From: Adineta steineri
Lineage: Eukaryota; Rotifera; Eurotatoria; Adinetida; Adinetidae
Direction of reading: 5' to 3'
NCBI GenBank assembly: GCA_905250115.1
Contig: CAJNOI010000329.1
Location: forward strand, 1 to 64,000
Length of the DNA stretch: 64,000 nucleotides
The notes beneath the pieces were generated by a model that saw only the letters and a list, made by a program, of their open reading frames with translations, did no database searches and was not told the DNA's origin. A program made the translations under genes and the position numbers. Shown in pieces: positions 1 to 12,200 of this stretch (positions within the stretch are counted from its first letter, which is position 1; the number at the start of each line of letters is the position of its first letter).

Positions 1-393
1 GAACTGATTCCTCCAATGTTCAACATCGCGGAATAGGATGCATTCTCTGAAAACGTTTTTATCTATTTGAATCGACTGAAAAATTCATTTGAATAAGAAA
101 ATATGAAGAGACATACAGTATTGAAAGAATATTATTGCATATCATATCAGTTAACAATTCCAACGCTAAGAATCGAATAAAACAAGTATAAACACGTTGG
201 AAAAATTCTTGTTATTGAATTAAGATCTAATTTTTTATTTGTAAGAGTAATAGACAAACAAACAGATTGAAGAAGAACATAGATATTAAGTATATGCTAT
301 TTTTAAGTAACACACAAAACAATTAACGCTTGATTATGAAATAATATTTAGAAACTTTAATAAGCAAGATCGAAGCTGAAGATTTCAGTCGAA

Positions 394-1153
394 CTACCAA
401 GCATTGCTGTCGTACTTTTCATATTTCGTTAAGATCCAGTGTTGTCCAAGATGATTGGCAGCGATTTTTGACATTATGGGTTTGCTGAACAAGGCCGCAT
501 TAGCTGGAACGTCTAAAGCCATGTTAGGACCTGAAAAATCGTTTGTTATTCTAAATGATCCATCAGATAAATGCGTTAAATGCCAATATTGCTCTGAGAC
601 GTTAGCCGGTTTAGTGAAGCGTAGTTTATTCTTCATTTTATCCTTAATGACATAAAGTGCAGTTGTTTTACCGAAATCAGTATGTTGTATGCTGTATTTG
701 TTGTCACTTAAACGAACTAAGTGCATATCTAGATTGGAGTAGCGACCAATACTATCCAACTTGATGCCAGGTTCGTTCCCTTCATTGAAGGTGATACTTA
801 ATGTAAGATTCATACCTGCATATTTACTCGTCACTCTATAAACATAAGATTTGTCAATTCCAAATCGATCTATTTGGTGCTCAGCACCTTTAACATATCC
901 ATCAAGACCTAAAACAAACAAAAACTTTTAAATTTTTTCTGTTGAAGTTGAATTACACTGAAGTAGAAAATTGCATTAAACTATATCCCTATTTCATATA
1001 CAAACTCAAACACCTCGGGTGTTTTGCGTATCACTTAACATCAAACCTAAAAAATTTCTAGATATACGTCTTGTACTACTCACCAACAACAGGAGTAAGA
1101 TCCACTTGTAAGAATGGAAATAACATGAATACAATCAACCATTGCGAACACAT
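394..1153 (-). CDS. Secreted ricin-type beta-trefoil lectin-like protein
   Basis: Two exons on the minus strand, 1084-1153 and 394-908, joined across a GT-AG intron in phase 1; together they give 194 residues. Exon 1 encodes a start Met and a hydrophobic leader (MCSQWLIVFMLFPFLQ), which reads as a signal peptide, so the protein is probably secreted. The rest resembles a ricin B / beta-trefoil carbohydrate-binding fold: Q-x-W-type motifs are visible in QYWHL and in GQHWIL near the C-terminus, each preceded by a hydrophobic repeat. No enzymatic domain accompanies it, so it is not a ricin-like toxin, only the lectin fold. The start at 1153 is chosen because it supplies the signal peptide and because the second exon has no good start of its own. 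The sugar ligand cannot be read from sequence. Confidence 0.72.
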
Positions 1154-1849
1154 TGTTTGAATAAATGTAACGATTCGATATGTTTTGTTTAATATTTTTT
1201 CGACTGATTCATTTGTCTAGATATCACATTTATTTATAGGAGGAAGGAAAAATTTTGAACAATGGATTTATTATGAGAAATTTCTTAATTGATAATTCAC
1301 ACATCTTTCTAACCCAATTTGATATGCTTTTGTGTCTTTCTCTTCCTGCGAATAATACAAGCTGTGAACTGACACTAAATGGTTAATTTCATTATTCATG
1401 AACATATTTGTTCGTCCATAGATAACTTGTTACTCTCAAAATAAAATCGATTAACATTGTATGAATAATATATGCTTTCCAAGAAAAGAAAACGAAAAAA
1501 TTAACACCGAGGGCGTGGATGACATAGAAATCGTACATTTATCCTCAAGATGAGTATTATATGCAATTCATGCATTTTTCAACAATTCAATTTTCGCTGT
1601 CACATCTGAAATTATTCTCACAGAAAACAACGATATTTGAATATTAAAATTCGAATAGAACGGAAATAATTTCTTAATGAACTAACAAAATGGTGAAGAA
1701 ATTTTTACGTTTGATTTATTAATAATTAAATACTTATAAGAAACATCGACAAATAAAGCATCGGAATATAAAAACAAATGTGTCATATTTGACTTGATAT
1801 TCGATTATCATTGAATTCAGTTATTAATGAAATAGAAATATTGATAGGT
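1154..1849. other. Intergenic region with a weak fold-back trace
   Basis: No gene seen. Around 1508-1552 there is a GAGGGCGTGGATGA segment followed by ATCCTCAAGATGAG, which looks like a decayed copy of the TGTGGG fold-back family found throughout the window. Confidence 0.4.
1231..1238 (-). promoter_or_regulatory. Possible TATA box of the lectin gene
   Basis: TATAAATA on the minus strand, about 80 nt upstream of the lectin start codon. In DNA this AT-rich such a match is only suggestive. Confidence 0.3.
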
Positions 1850-2326
1850 TCAATTGGATCGACGTGACATAGTGATAACGAGATCTAAACTACAAGCTAA
1901 TGTGCAGGCAAGACCAAGAGCAAAGAATAGGCTTCTCCAGGGCTGCCAACCCATGATGTATGCTATTGCATAACATATCCGAGCAAATAAATAAATAGCA
2001 CCATAGACTATTGTACGAATAACATTTCCATTGCCGGTATCAGAGAAAACAGCTGTTGCTAAGAGTAAAATTAGGAAGTAAGTGTCATTTTCTGAATCAT
2101 TAGTAATTGTTTTATTGACACGTACATCCTTGGTAAATCTGTTTTGAATCGGTGTTCCTACTGATTTTCTTTTCGTTTTATAATCTTCAGGAACTCGACC
2201 AGGTGGTGTAGGTTTACCACGTGCTGCGACACCAGCAACAACCAACATTACTACGCGTCGAAGCACCATTATCAACATGAACCACGCAAAAACTGTCCCA
2301 GACTGTATAGTAGTTACGTCAACCAT
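1850..2326 (-). CDS. MAPEG-family membrane protein, microsomal GST 1-like
   Basis: Single-exon gene of 158 residues, close to the roughly 155 of vertebrate MGST1. Members of this family are small integral membrane proteins of the ER and mitochondrial outer membrane that conjugate glutathione to lipophilic electrophiles or reduce lipid hydroperoxides. Visible features are an N-terminal membrane segment (about residues 11-33), a basic cytosolic loop rich in Lys/Arg/Pro (about 36-70), a second hydrophobic segment (FLILLLATAVF), and the MAPEG-type helix ARICYAIAYIMGWQPWRS, which aligns with the conserved RxxxxxAY region of MGST1. A final hydrophobic helix ends in basic residues. The start at 2326 is the first Met and leaves the family-length N-terminus intact. 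Enzyme activity is inferred from family only. Confidence 0.72.
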   Translation of the reverse strand: MVDVTTIQSGTVFAWFMLIMVLRRVVMLVVAGVAARGKPTPPGRVPEDYKTKRKSVGTPIQNRFTKDVRVNKTITNDSENDTYFLILLLATAVFSDTGNGNVIRTIVYGAIYLFARICYAIAYIMGWQPWRSLFFALGLACTLACSLDLVITMSRRSN

Positions 2327-2847
2327 AATTTATAATTAATAGCAGTTTTAATAAATTCAAACAATTTCTTTCAATTTTCACTGCGTTTGTTTTTATTTTG
2401 ATACACACTGATAAAAATTTCCACGTTTTATTTTCCATTAACATTTTCTCTTTTTTTTTTGTTTCACTTATATCATGCACAATTACACGCTTTGTAACAA
2501 CACGCGTCAGTATAGCGAAGCATGAATTTACAGTTTTGTTCTCAATTTTGTTTTTCTGTTTTTTTCATTCGATTCGAATATAGAAATCCTTGTGTTTTCA
2601 GTCAAATCAATGACACTTAGGTCAACTTCTTCAAAAGAAAAATAGAACACAAAACTCTGCCACATCCTCATCCTGGCTACCTAATCATTTTGAATATCGA
2701 AGATATCATCAGAAATATACATTAACTAGGAAATAAATTTTTTGAATATAGACTTCTTCATTCAAAATGTCAAAAAAAAAGTTAACTATAGAATAAAGAG
2801 ATAAACAATTTGAGAATTAATTTAAAAAATAGCAGGTGCGATTTTCC
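2327..2847. other. Intergenic, AT-rich
   Basis: Upstream region of the MAPEG gene. I see no coding exon, RNA gene or clear repeat. Confidence 0.4.
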
Positions 2848-3117
2848 TTAGTCTCTAATGTCATTTATTAAATTTGATTTTCTTTTGATCGTATTACAGT
2901 CTTCAATACAGGTCACATCGATTAACTCGTGTAAATTCTTTGAATATTCTATTGTTAAATTTGGACATTGATTTTTGTTTTTACAAAATATTAAAAATGA
3001 ATCAAATATGGAATGAGAATATTTTCCTGATGTTATAACAATTATTTTATACGATTTATTAACAATTTTAATATAATCTATTATAAATCTGCCATTGTTG
3101 AAATTTATCTGATTCAC
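2848..3117 (-). CDS. Fragment of a bdelloid receptor-like N-terminal domain
   Basis: An open stretch of about 89 codons ending in TAA with no convincing ATG, so it is probably one exon or a relic. The core (KIIVITSGKYSHSIFDSFLIF followed by CKNKN and a TIEYSKN segment) has the alternating strand/helix look of the N-terminal domain that precedes ART or TPR modules in bdelloid proteins; the gene at 5026 has the same kind of domain (SVYFILSDKFCDKI then SIYIFSPRN). It therefore may be a decayed or 5'/3'-incomplete relative of that neighbour, on the opposite strand. No partner exons are obvious on either side. Confidence in coding status is moderate to low. Confidence 0.35.
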   Translation of the reverse strand: MNQINFNNGRFIIDYIKIVNKSYKIIVITSGKYSHSIFDSFLIFCKNKNQCPNLTIEYSKNLHELIDVTCIEDCNTIKRKSNLINDIRD

Positions 3118-5025
3118 ATGAAAAGATACTATTTCGCCAATGAATAAAGTGATTTTTATGTAAATGGCAAAGTTTTGGATATTTCTATTTGAAAATACAA
3201 TAAAATATTATTAGTCATATATTTGATAATGTATAGCGTATGTCTCAATTAATTTATTCATCATTATAATAAGAGTATATTTTTTTCGGTTTTATTCAAT
3301 TCTATATATAAAAAGTGTAAGTGGGTTTTTTCCAAGTTATAGGTAATCATTTCATTTCATATAGGCAATAACATATTCTTTTTTATTTCTTTAAGGTAAA
3401 ATTCAGCATATGAGTAATCATGACTAATCTTTTTTTATCAGTGAAAAAGAAATAAAACAATAAAATTTTGTTCTTCCGAAAGAATATCTAATGTAAAATA
3501 CTTTTCTCTTTCGTTTCTTTTTCACGTTTAATAAAAGGAAAGGATAAACTAACTTATGTTGTAACAATATATAATACCTTTTATTTTCTTTTTACATATA
3601 CTACTATTCATCAGCTCGACACATTTTAACATAATTTCAATAGTTTTGTAGGTATTTAATTTCTATAAGTCTCGATAATATGTCATTTTACATTCAACTT
3701 TTTTAAGTGTTTCATAAATTCCAACGAAACTACCATTTTTTATATGATACTAAAATATAGATAAACATTTAAGAGATATATGTTTCATGAGTAACATTCA
3801 ACTTAGCATAGAAAAATAAACTGCAATCGATTGTTTTTTTTTAAGTAAGAAAATACTAAATGATACTTATTTATTGTCGTTCACGTAACTTTTCTCACTT
3901 TCTTGATAAGTGATGAAGGCGAGAGTGAGGATAAGGAGCGAGTAGCGAGTAGAACCAGTCGGATTAGATCCGTGTAGAGGTCCAAAACTTTCTGTTGAAC
4001 AGATTTGGGTTCTGATTTACATTCAAGGATTTAAAATTCAACATGTTTTATTTACAAGTAAAAACTGATTATAATTCTACTATTTCTAGATCACTGTCAC
4101 GATTATCTGAGAGACGTAAAGAGTATGCTAGTCACCCAGATGAATAAGCAAGAAAACATATATCGTATTCTCAAAGCATCAATTATGTTCAGATGAAAAA
4201 ACTCATTGAAAGTATTACGGGTACAATTTAAAATCCGGGTTTGAGTCCGAAAATCTTGCACTTGACGGTCTCTAATGATGAAGGCAAGAGGAAATTTTCG
4301 TGAAACGATAAGAAACAAGTATCACTTTCTTCAAAATTAAACTCGATGGCAGCGGAACGAAAACACAGACTCATAGAGAGTTAATGAGCGAAATGATCGC
4401 TATTGTTTCTACTCAGATCAAGAAACAATTAAAATTAAATTTGATAAATCGATTTTTTAAATTTTGTTTAGTTATTTCGAAATAAATATACATATTGCAT
4501 TATGACTCAGATTGGAAAAAGTGGCTTTATAATATTGTATTACATTTTAAGCTGTAAATATTTGCTCTTTTACCTTAACTAGAAAAAATGATTAAGAAAT
4601 AAGTAAATATTATACTTGACACATGCAATATAAATATCGCGTTGCTAAAGATAAGGTTGATAGTTTATGATTATTATATAAGTGTCGAAAAAAAAAAGAG
4701 ACAAGCTTTGACATTTTACTTCATCAATTTTATACAATTTTACGTATTGTGTAGCAATAGTATGGATAAGAAAAAAATGAGGCTATGGATGTGAATGTAG
4801 TTATTAATCTTTTTTCATCTACATCCTCACCCACATTCATACTCACACCCATCGAGTTTTTATGAAGTTTTTATTTCTTTTTCTCTATTGCTGACGTTAG
4901 ATTGAATGTACTATAAACGGAATTTTTTGTTTATATGCCAATGTATTAACTCTATGCCAACATTTTAGTTTTAGAATAAGATCAAATTTGAAAAATAATT
5001 GTAAATACCAAAATACGAAAAATTC
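3118..5025. other. Gene-poor AT-rich region
   Basis: About 1.9 kb without a recognisable gene. It holds a small purine-rich patch with repeated GAGCGAGTAGCGAGTAG at about 3937-3953 and one TGTGGG-type fold-back (listed separately). Short open frames here show no coding character. Confidence 0.4.
4776..4853. repeat. TGTGGG-type fold-back element, diverged
   Basis: The left arm GGATGTGAATGTAG pairs with the right arm CTACATCCTCACCCACATTC and continues into ACTCACACCCAT. It is a degenerate member of the dispersed family, about 240 bp upstream of the ART/TPR gene. Confidence 0.5.
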
Positions 5026-7191
5026 ATGGCAAATTACTGTTTTTTTCGTATGATTATTTATTTTATTTTGAATATATCATTTTTAAATGGTTTTCTTATT
5101 ATTGTATGCCTGGAGAAAAATATAACTGTAGAAGATTCATACATAAAAATGGAATATCAGTTACGTCATCTAACAGATACTTTAAAAACATATGATGAAG
5201 AACAAGAATGTATCGATTATATTTCAACTATACTTCGACAATCTCAGCCATCGTCTGTTTATTTTATTTTATCTGACAAATTTTGCGACAAAATCTGTCC
5301 TATTATTCAACAGCAGCAACAAATCAAACCATCAATCTATATATTTTCTCCTCGAAATATACCACTTACATCTATGCGTGAAGGATCGGAAAATAAACGT
5401 TATCAATACTTTCTTAGTCACATCCGCCTTATCCAGAGTCTATCAAAAGATCTTGATACTGAAGAAAAAATATCAATGAGTATTTATATACAAGACATGA
5501 AAAACGTTTCACTAAAATATTTAGATAAAGAAAGTCAAACATTTCTTCTGTATCAAAAGTTAACTATTACTTTTCTAGAACATCAACGTAGCACAACAGC
5601 AACAGATGATTTTATGAATATATTTAAGCAATATATGGAAAGATACATAGTCAATCTCGAAGATCCTCATATATTTGAAGATATAATACTATGGTATAAA
5701 TCTGATACATTTATTTCTCAATTATTAAATGAAGCATTAAGAACAAAAAATATTAATCTTTTATATAAACTTCGATCCTTTATTATTAATCTTATGATTA
5801 AATTATCTAATCAACATTCTAATATATTATTAGATGATAATAATCAAATTTTAACATCATATCGCAAACAGTGTATGACAAAAGAAAAATTAATTAAACT
5901 AAAAGTGAATGTTAATCGATTTTTATCTATAAATGAATTTTATTTGACAACAATTGAAAAACCAACTCATATTCTAGAGCAATCAGAATCAGCAGACATG
6001 GAATGTGTTTTATTCCAAATCGATATTGATACAAGCACGGAAACGATTCATTCTTATACTATAATTAATAGTTATAGATCAGAAATATTATTTGCCTTTG
6101 GAACAGTATTTCAAATACATTCAGTTGCATTGGATACAAATACTCATATATGGAATGTTAAATTGGTCATAAATAAAGAAGTAGAAAATCAAGTTATAGA
6201 TTTGATCGGTCAGTTAAGAGATAAATTTGGTTATCCATTTGATTTTATGACAATGGGAGACCTGATGGATGACCTAGAAGAATATAATAAAGCAATCGAA
6301 TTTTATAGAATATTTTTAAATGAAACATCTGAAGATGATGAATATATTCCAATGGCTTATAAGCATCTTGGGCTTAGTTATTATAATAATGCATCCTATA
6401 CAGAAGCACTCGAAAATTATTACAAAACATTGATGCTTTATCGGTCTCGATCCATTTCACCATATGATAAACTGTTTGTTGATATATATAGACATATTGG
6501 GCTCGCATATTCTGCTCGACATCAGTATGCAATAGCAATCGACTATTACGAAGAAGCGGTTCGAATTCAGAAAACACATTTGTCATACATGAGTACGACG
6601 GATTTCACCCACGTTATTGGTATGGCGTACTCTGAAATCGGTGATAAACAAAAAGCTCTTGACTATTTAAGTAGAACAGCATTGATAAAACATGAAGATT
6701 CGTCGTTTATGATGCTGTCCGATGATCCGTCGTTTAAAAAGACAATCGATTATACCACTGCACTTGAGAGTTTTCAAAAAGTGTTAACACATTTATTAAA
6801 CAATAAGTCTTCAGAAACACAGCAATTTGATTATGATATTGCAACGTTACATTATAAAATCGGTGAAATTTATTTTAAAATGGAAAAGTACGAGGAAGCA
6901 TTGAATCAATTTAAAAATGGTGTTGATATTTATTTAAATCTATTTCCATTAACTCTTTCTAATCTTGTAAGAAACTATGATACAATAACAGATACGTCAA
7001 TTCTAATTTTACAGAATTATCTTTCTGAACATGAATTTCATTTTCGAATGATACCACTTCGTTATTCATTACTTGCTAAAACTTATGATTATATGGCAAC
7101 AACTTATTTTTTAGACTCCGAACATATTGAAACTACTTTGAGTATATATAAATTGTCTACTGCAGTTGAATCGATTCAACAAGATTATTAA
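5026..7191 (+). CDS. TPR protein with a degenerate ADP-ribosyltransferase-like domain
   Basis: Intronless gene of 721 residues. Three parts are visible. (1) An N-terminal alpha/beta domain, residues about 20-190, typical of bdelloid TPR/ART proteins (FLIIVCLEKN, then SVYFILSDKF and SIYIFSPRN). (2) An ART-like domain, about 195-395, with the conserved Arg region YRKQCMTKEKLIKLK (about 277-291), the region where S-T-S is expected reading FYLTTIEK (about 303-310), and the C-terminal motif reading YRSEILFAFG (about 349-358) where active R-S-E ARTs have E-x-E. (3) At least five TPRs, about 405-705, such as MAYKHLGLSYYNNASYTEAL, HIGLAYSARHQYAIAIDYYE and YKIGEIYFKMEKYEEALNQF. Loss of the first Glu of E-x-E and of the STS serines predicts no normal ADP-ribosylation. 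A likely role is as a protein-binding scaffold or regulatory paralogue. A polyadenylation signal AATAAA lies at 7225-7230. Confidence 0.75.
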   Translation: MANYCFFRMIIYFILNISFLNGFLIIVCLEKNITVEDSYIKMEYQLRHLTDTLKTYDEEQECIDYISTILRQSQPSSVYFILSDKFCDKICPIIQQQQQIKPSIYIFSPRNIPLTSMREGSENKRYQYFLSHIRLIQSLSKDLDTEEKISMSIYIQDMKNVSLKYLDKESQTFLLYQKLTITFLEHQRSTTATDDFMNIFKQYMERYIVNLEDPHIFEDIILWYKSDTFISQLLNEALRTKNINLLYKLRSFIINLMIKLSNQHSNILLDDNNQILTSYRKQCMTKEKLIKLKVNVNRFLSINEFYLTTIEKPTHILEQSESADMECVLFQIDIDTSTETIHSYTIINSYRSEILFAFGTVFQIHSVALDTNTHIWNVKLVINKEVENQVIDLIGQLRDKFGYPFDFMTMGDLMDDLEEYNKAIEFYRIFLNETSEDDEYIPMAYKHLGLSYYNNASYTEALENYYKTLMLYRSRSISPYDKLFVDIYRHIGLAYSARHQYAIAIDYYEEAVRIQKTHLSYMSTTDFTHVIGMAYSEIGDKQKALDYLSRTALIKHEDSSFMMLSDDPSFKKTIDYTTALESFQKVLTHLLNNKSSETQQFDYDIATLHYKIGEIYFKMEKYEEALNQFKNGVDIYLNLFPLTLSNLVRNYDTITDTSILILQNYLSEHEFHFRMIPLRYSLLAKTYDYMATTYFLDSEHIETTLSIYKLSTAVESIQQDY

Positions 7192-7743
7192 TAATATATT
7201 GATAAAAAACTAATCTTCTTTTGAAATAAACGAGAGTTTTTCTTTGATTGATTTTTTTTGCACTTTCGGCTGGAAGCGTTTGCTTTCATTTTGAGGGTGT
7301 GTTTGTGGATGTAGATGAGAAAAGAATAAATTATACCAAGTCCCAGCCACATCTATCTTCACCCTAGTGAGTTTCTTTGATGCGTATAAGAGATAAATTT
7401 CAGAATTCAGATTGTATTGAATGATCATCTCGATGACCAAAATAAATATACATTTATTTATGCAAATACGTACAAAAACGACATTGAATACAGGAAAATA
7501 TATACACGTCATACTTAAATTACCGAAAATAAAAAATTAATATTTTATGGTTCTTGTAAATGGATATGACATAATTTATACACAAACGTACGTAAATAAA
7601 GAAATAAAAGTGCTAAAAGATATTTTTACTATTACTATACATGTATGGGATGACATGAGATGATAGCAATATGTTTTAAAGATAGAATCGATTAATCAGT
7701 TGATTGCTTTCGCTGCACCTAACGTTGAAACAGTGATCGAATA
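7192..7743. other. Intergenic between convergent genes
   Basis: Contains a candidate AATAAA (7225-7230) for the upstream gene and one fold-back element (7291-7366). Otherwise AT-rich with nothing recognisable. Confidence 0.45.
7291..7366. repeat. TGTGGG-type fold-back element
   Basis: Starts TTGAGGGTGTGTTTGTGGATGT and closes with ACATCTATCTTCACCCTA. The arms are imperfect inverted repeats around an AT-rich loop. Confidence 0.6.
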
Positions 7744-9217
7744 CTAATGCCATCTCCAAGTGAAGAGATGCTTGAGTTCATGTCGAAATAATTTACTTGA
7801 CAATGTAAAAACAAAGAAACTTGTACAAGCACCCGTAGTAGATAAGAGGCCGGCGATGTTTGTGAATAAATTGACTTTAGCAAACTGGAGATCATCTAAT
7901 ACTGTGTTTATCGTTAGCGAAATATAGATATAGGAGCCTGAAATAGGAGTTGTCAGCACTGCAAAGTAGGCACATTGAGCTATCATCATTCGAATTAACT
8001 GTCGATCAGCTGTCTTTTGACGTTGTAGTTTTTCTTGTATAGGTGCTGCTGATGCACTTTCAGATTTAGTTGTAATATGTGATGCGTTAACTCTTCTTAC
8101 AGAATGCTGAACATGTCGAATGGTGAGCGATCCAAAAATAAGCATAATAACCGATGGACCTAAGCTAAATATGATCAAATTCCAGATACCAGTAAAAAGT
8201 GGGTTTGCACTTGGGCCTGCGTAGCATTTCCCGACTGTTGATGTGTTTTCATATTGAACTAGTATATGGGTATATACAACACCAATAACTATCACCATGA
8301 GTGGAATCGCTCGACATACAACACGAAGAGTACTCCACGCTCGTAATGTAGCAGAAGTTGAACTGCACAGAAATCTGTCGTAAAGAAAGACCTTTATGGA
8401 GGAACTCATTCAAAAACTTTTCTTTAAACTTAAGTTATGAATGTTATTTACATGTAATTACACTCACTCCGCGTAGGGACAATTTGACGAATGGCATGTA
8501 TTCCTTGAAACTGTCGGATAGTTGTTGTTTTGTTTTACATGGACTCGAGGAAATACTTAACTAGAGTGGGTTTTACAGAGTTGAAAGCGAATAAACCACT
8601 ATAACAAGAATTCTTTTCAATAGGAAGAATGGAGTATGTATCAATTAATAGTGCGTTGAGGGAAAATCGTTACGAGAATTCCGAAGATCCATCGATACTA
8701 TCTTCAATATATTTGAAAACATTTCTTTTAATTCGAGTTATATCTATAACGCATCAACGCTATCTGTATCATAAGAATTCGAAGCTTTAATTTCTACTTA
8801 CCGATCAATAGAAGCAAGAACGATGAACCATGATGCTAGAGCTCTAAAAATACAAAAGAAGAAGATGATGATTTGATAGACAGTTTAAAAGTAGAGACAA
8901 TACCGGGCACAAAGCAAAATCCATGTAAGAATTTTACATGATGCAGTTGAGTATTTAAAAACATCATAATTGTAGATATATTGAAGAAGACGTAGTGGAG
9001 TATTGACATAGGCGACAAATAAACCCATTATCGTTGCTGATAAAAAATAACATGCACATGGATTGGAACGAAGTATTGGACGTGTAAACACATAAATGCT
9101 TAATGAATGGCCGATTGTACCAAGACCAATTAATCCAAAAGCCCAAAATAAGTAAAATATTTCATTGGCATAATTAAGAGCGTTAATTTCAGCAATAGTA
9201 GCATTTGATAATGTCAT
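7744..9217 (-). CDS. Rhodopsin-like G-protein-coupled receptor 1
   Basis: Three exons on the minus strand: 8904-9217, 8802-8843 (only 42 nt) and 7744-8374, giving 328 residues with all phases consistent. The protein has an N-terminus with N-x-S/T sites, TM1 with GLGTIGHSLSIYVF (the usual GN motif reads GH), TM2-TM3 with a Cys after TM3 entry, then ASIDRF at the end of TM3, which is the family's DRY equivalent. The codon for this Arg is split by the second intron. TM5 to TM7 follow, with FTLSSKLFRHELKHLF after TM7 in place of NPxxY. This matches the large peptide-type (FMRFamide-like) GPCR expansion seen in bdelloids. The ligand is unknown. Intron 2, 427 nt (8375-8801), contains nothing I recognise; intron 1 is 59 nt. 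Confidence 0.8.
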
Positions 9218-12200
9218 ATTCTTATCGAATAATACCTCTAAATGATGAAAAAAAGAAGAATAAAGTTCGATATATTGATAATAAATCAAAGTATGAACGC
9301 TAGTTGTTGATAATTGTGTTTTTTTATTCTGTTTCGTCTGACAAATACCTAGTGTTATACGATTTGTTGTTTTATTTAACAATTATTCTGAAGTGTTATT
9401 CAAATTTAATTTGTTGTTTCCACAATCATTATTTTTTTCCATTATATTATATTTTCGAGTACTTTCTACTGAATTTCTTTAGAAAAAAAGAATTCGACAT
9501 ATAATAGAAACTGTTATATTTTGTGGGAAAATATCATTCATTAAAATGCGACTTCTCTTATAGTAAAACTTGTTAGAACAAGTAAATGTATTGCAAACTA
9601 AATCTTTAACAAATTATACTTAATTATCAAAATAATCCAAATTCACTTGAGTTTCGATAATTATTTACTGAAATCATAGTTTTATTTGGCAATCGTGTTT
9701 TCTCTAGGTTTCACAATTACATGGGCGAAAGAATTATAAACTCATTAATTTTTTGACACAGAAATGTGTCTTCCTCCGACAATTCTTTCGAATGATTTTG
9801 TCACATAGCATATAATAGAAAACAAGTTGTCAAAACTAATTTCCTTGTTCGGTACTACACTTACAAATTATGGAAAACAACATTTAGGATTATTCAACAG
9901 AAATGTAAACTATCACCAGGAGTGCTACTTTCTTTTTCTTTTGTCATAGAAAGACTAATAGATCTAAATATAACGATCTCTAACTAGTGATTATCTAAGT
10001 TTTTCATTTTTATATTCATTAGTATATTAGCGTATATAAAAAACAATCAAATCATCAATTCTGTACTTGATTATACTGCACATTTAGCTTTAATCAAAAA
10101 CTAATGCAGAACATAAAATGATAACAGACATGACATTGCGATTATATAACCAGGATCATTTTTATGCATTACAAGTTAGAAGTTTGAACGTATTTAAGGC
10201 CATCAATATGCAAAACAAAAGGAAATATATTTTCTAAAATATCTTATTTTTCTATCTTATTGTACAAAACTATAAGAGTAGTTAGAAAATTTGCTGTCAA
10301 TCAGTGATATCTATGAACAAGAAAATCTTTGAATTCAATAAACTTTTTAAGAATACTTGTATATCATAATAGTTTGATAAAAAGAAACATGTAAAAGATC
10401 AATATTGTTTTGTAAATTATACATCTAATTGATAAACTGATCAAATAAAAGTCCTATAAACGAAAATGATTTAAGAATAAATTTATTATTATAAATGACA
10501 AAGTAAATTGAAATAAATTCAATTTTTAAATTATTCACATCGAATAAATTCCACAATTGATTTTATCATCAAATTATCATATGAAACAAATATAATAAAA
10601 CAAATTAATGACATAGTTATTTGATAAAAGTCCTTCTAAAATATTAATTATTAAAGAAAGATAGATGTACCTTGACAGATGAGATATTCACACCTTCGAG
10701 ATCTGTTTTTTATCACATATGAGAAAACTCGATATCTTGCATAAAATTATAAATAATCGAAATTTAAAATTGAGGATAAGTGGTAATTGATGAACGACTA
10801 AAACTGGAGATAGAAAGTATGTTATTTTTTGTCAAGTTGTCTCATTCTTCATGTATCCTTACTCTCAAGCATAATGAAATATGACTATATTTATTTGATT
10901 TTTAAGAATTCCTCCTAGAAATATTGATTAAGTTTTAAATTCAACTTATCTGATATACTTCTATTAATGAATTCATGATCAATTCATATATCTAATCACA
11001 TGTTAGTAGTATCACTTATTCTTATAATGAAAGATTTTTATTACAGTTGTCATTTGATAATGTTCCCAGATATGCTTTAATTGTTTTTCTATTTAATATA
11101 AAAAATCTCATTATTGTTTCTTTTTTCTTAGTATGTTTGGAGAGTCTTGTTCGTCCATGCAGGATATCATAAATAACAAAACATGACAATACATTTTGTC
11201 GACTTATTATGACCCTAGAAAAAGTTTAGAAAGTACCTGCATATATGGAAGTTGAAGTCTGATTATTACAAAATAAATTAATCAATATTAAAATGATACA
11301 GATAGCTCATCATTTGTATTTTTTAATAAACGGAGAAGATAGTACATCAATTTTGATTGATACTATTCTGTAAAATAAAAAGTTATTTGTATGTGTTAAT
11401 AAATGTTTTTCTTATATAATTTTCTATTAATATATGTTTGTTTATGAATAAAAATATAAAACCTATTTGAACACTTGTGTGAATAGTCTGAAGAGTTTTT
11501 GAAGAAAAATGAAAAATAATAAAAAAGAAAAGAAAATATAATTACTTTTATTATTTTACTTGTTCGGGTAAGTTGTTAAGAAAACTAAATCAAATGCAGC
11601 GAAAATTTATCTATTAGAATTCGAAATTAACCATGAAATTGAATCAGGTTATGACTATTCGATACACTACTGGCTTAAGAACAGATAATGACGTTTGTCT
11701 AGTTGTAAATCAGAGACCAACAACGAATCAAAACATCTAAAATATGATATCCTTCGGTGAAGATAAAACAACTTTTAATTGAGTACTTTTCATAATTGTT
11801 TCAGTTCTTTGAGAGCGAGTATTGTATAGATGTGTTTTGGTTCTGAATCCACTAGCAACTAACTCAAACATGTCTTCTATAATACTTTTTCGATAGAAAT
11901 ACCAATGATAGATTGATACAGTGTTATTTAAAGTTTTCAGAGGAAAAAAAGTTTTACTAAATCAGAATTATGAAGAAAATCGTTTATAAAAGACTTTCTG
12001 ATTTCAACATTATATTATTCATTAATCAGCATTGAAGAAACGATGTTGATGAGCCGGAAAATTATACTTTTTTTTGAAGATTTAAAAGAATATAGGGTTT
12101 TCATCTGAATAATTCTCTGATGTTAATCTTAAATTTTTTTATAAGTACTTAGAGTAATCACAAAATAGTGTCGTCCAGACCTTATTTTCTTATAGAAACC

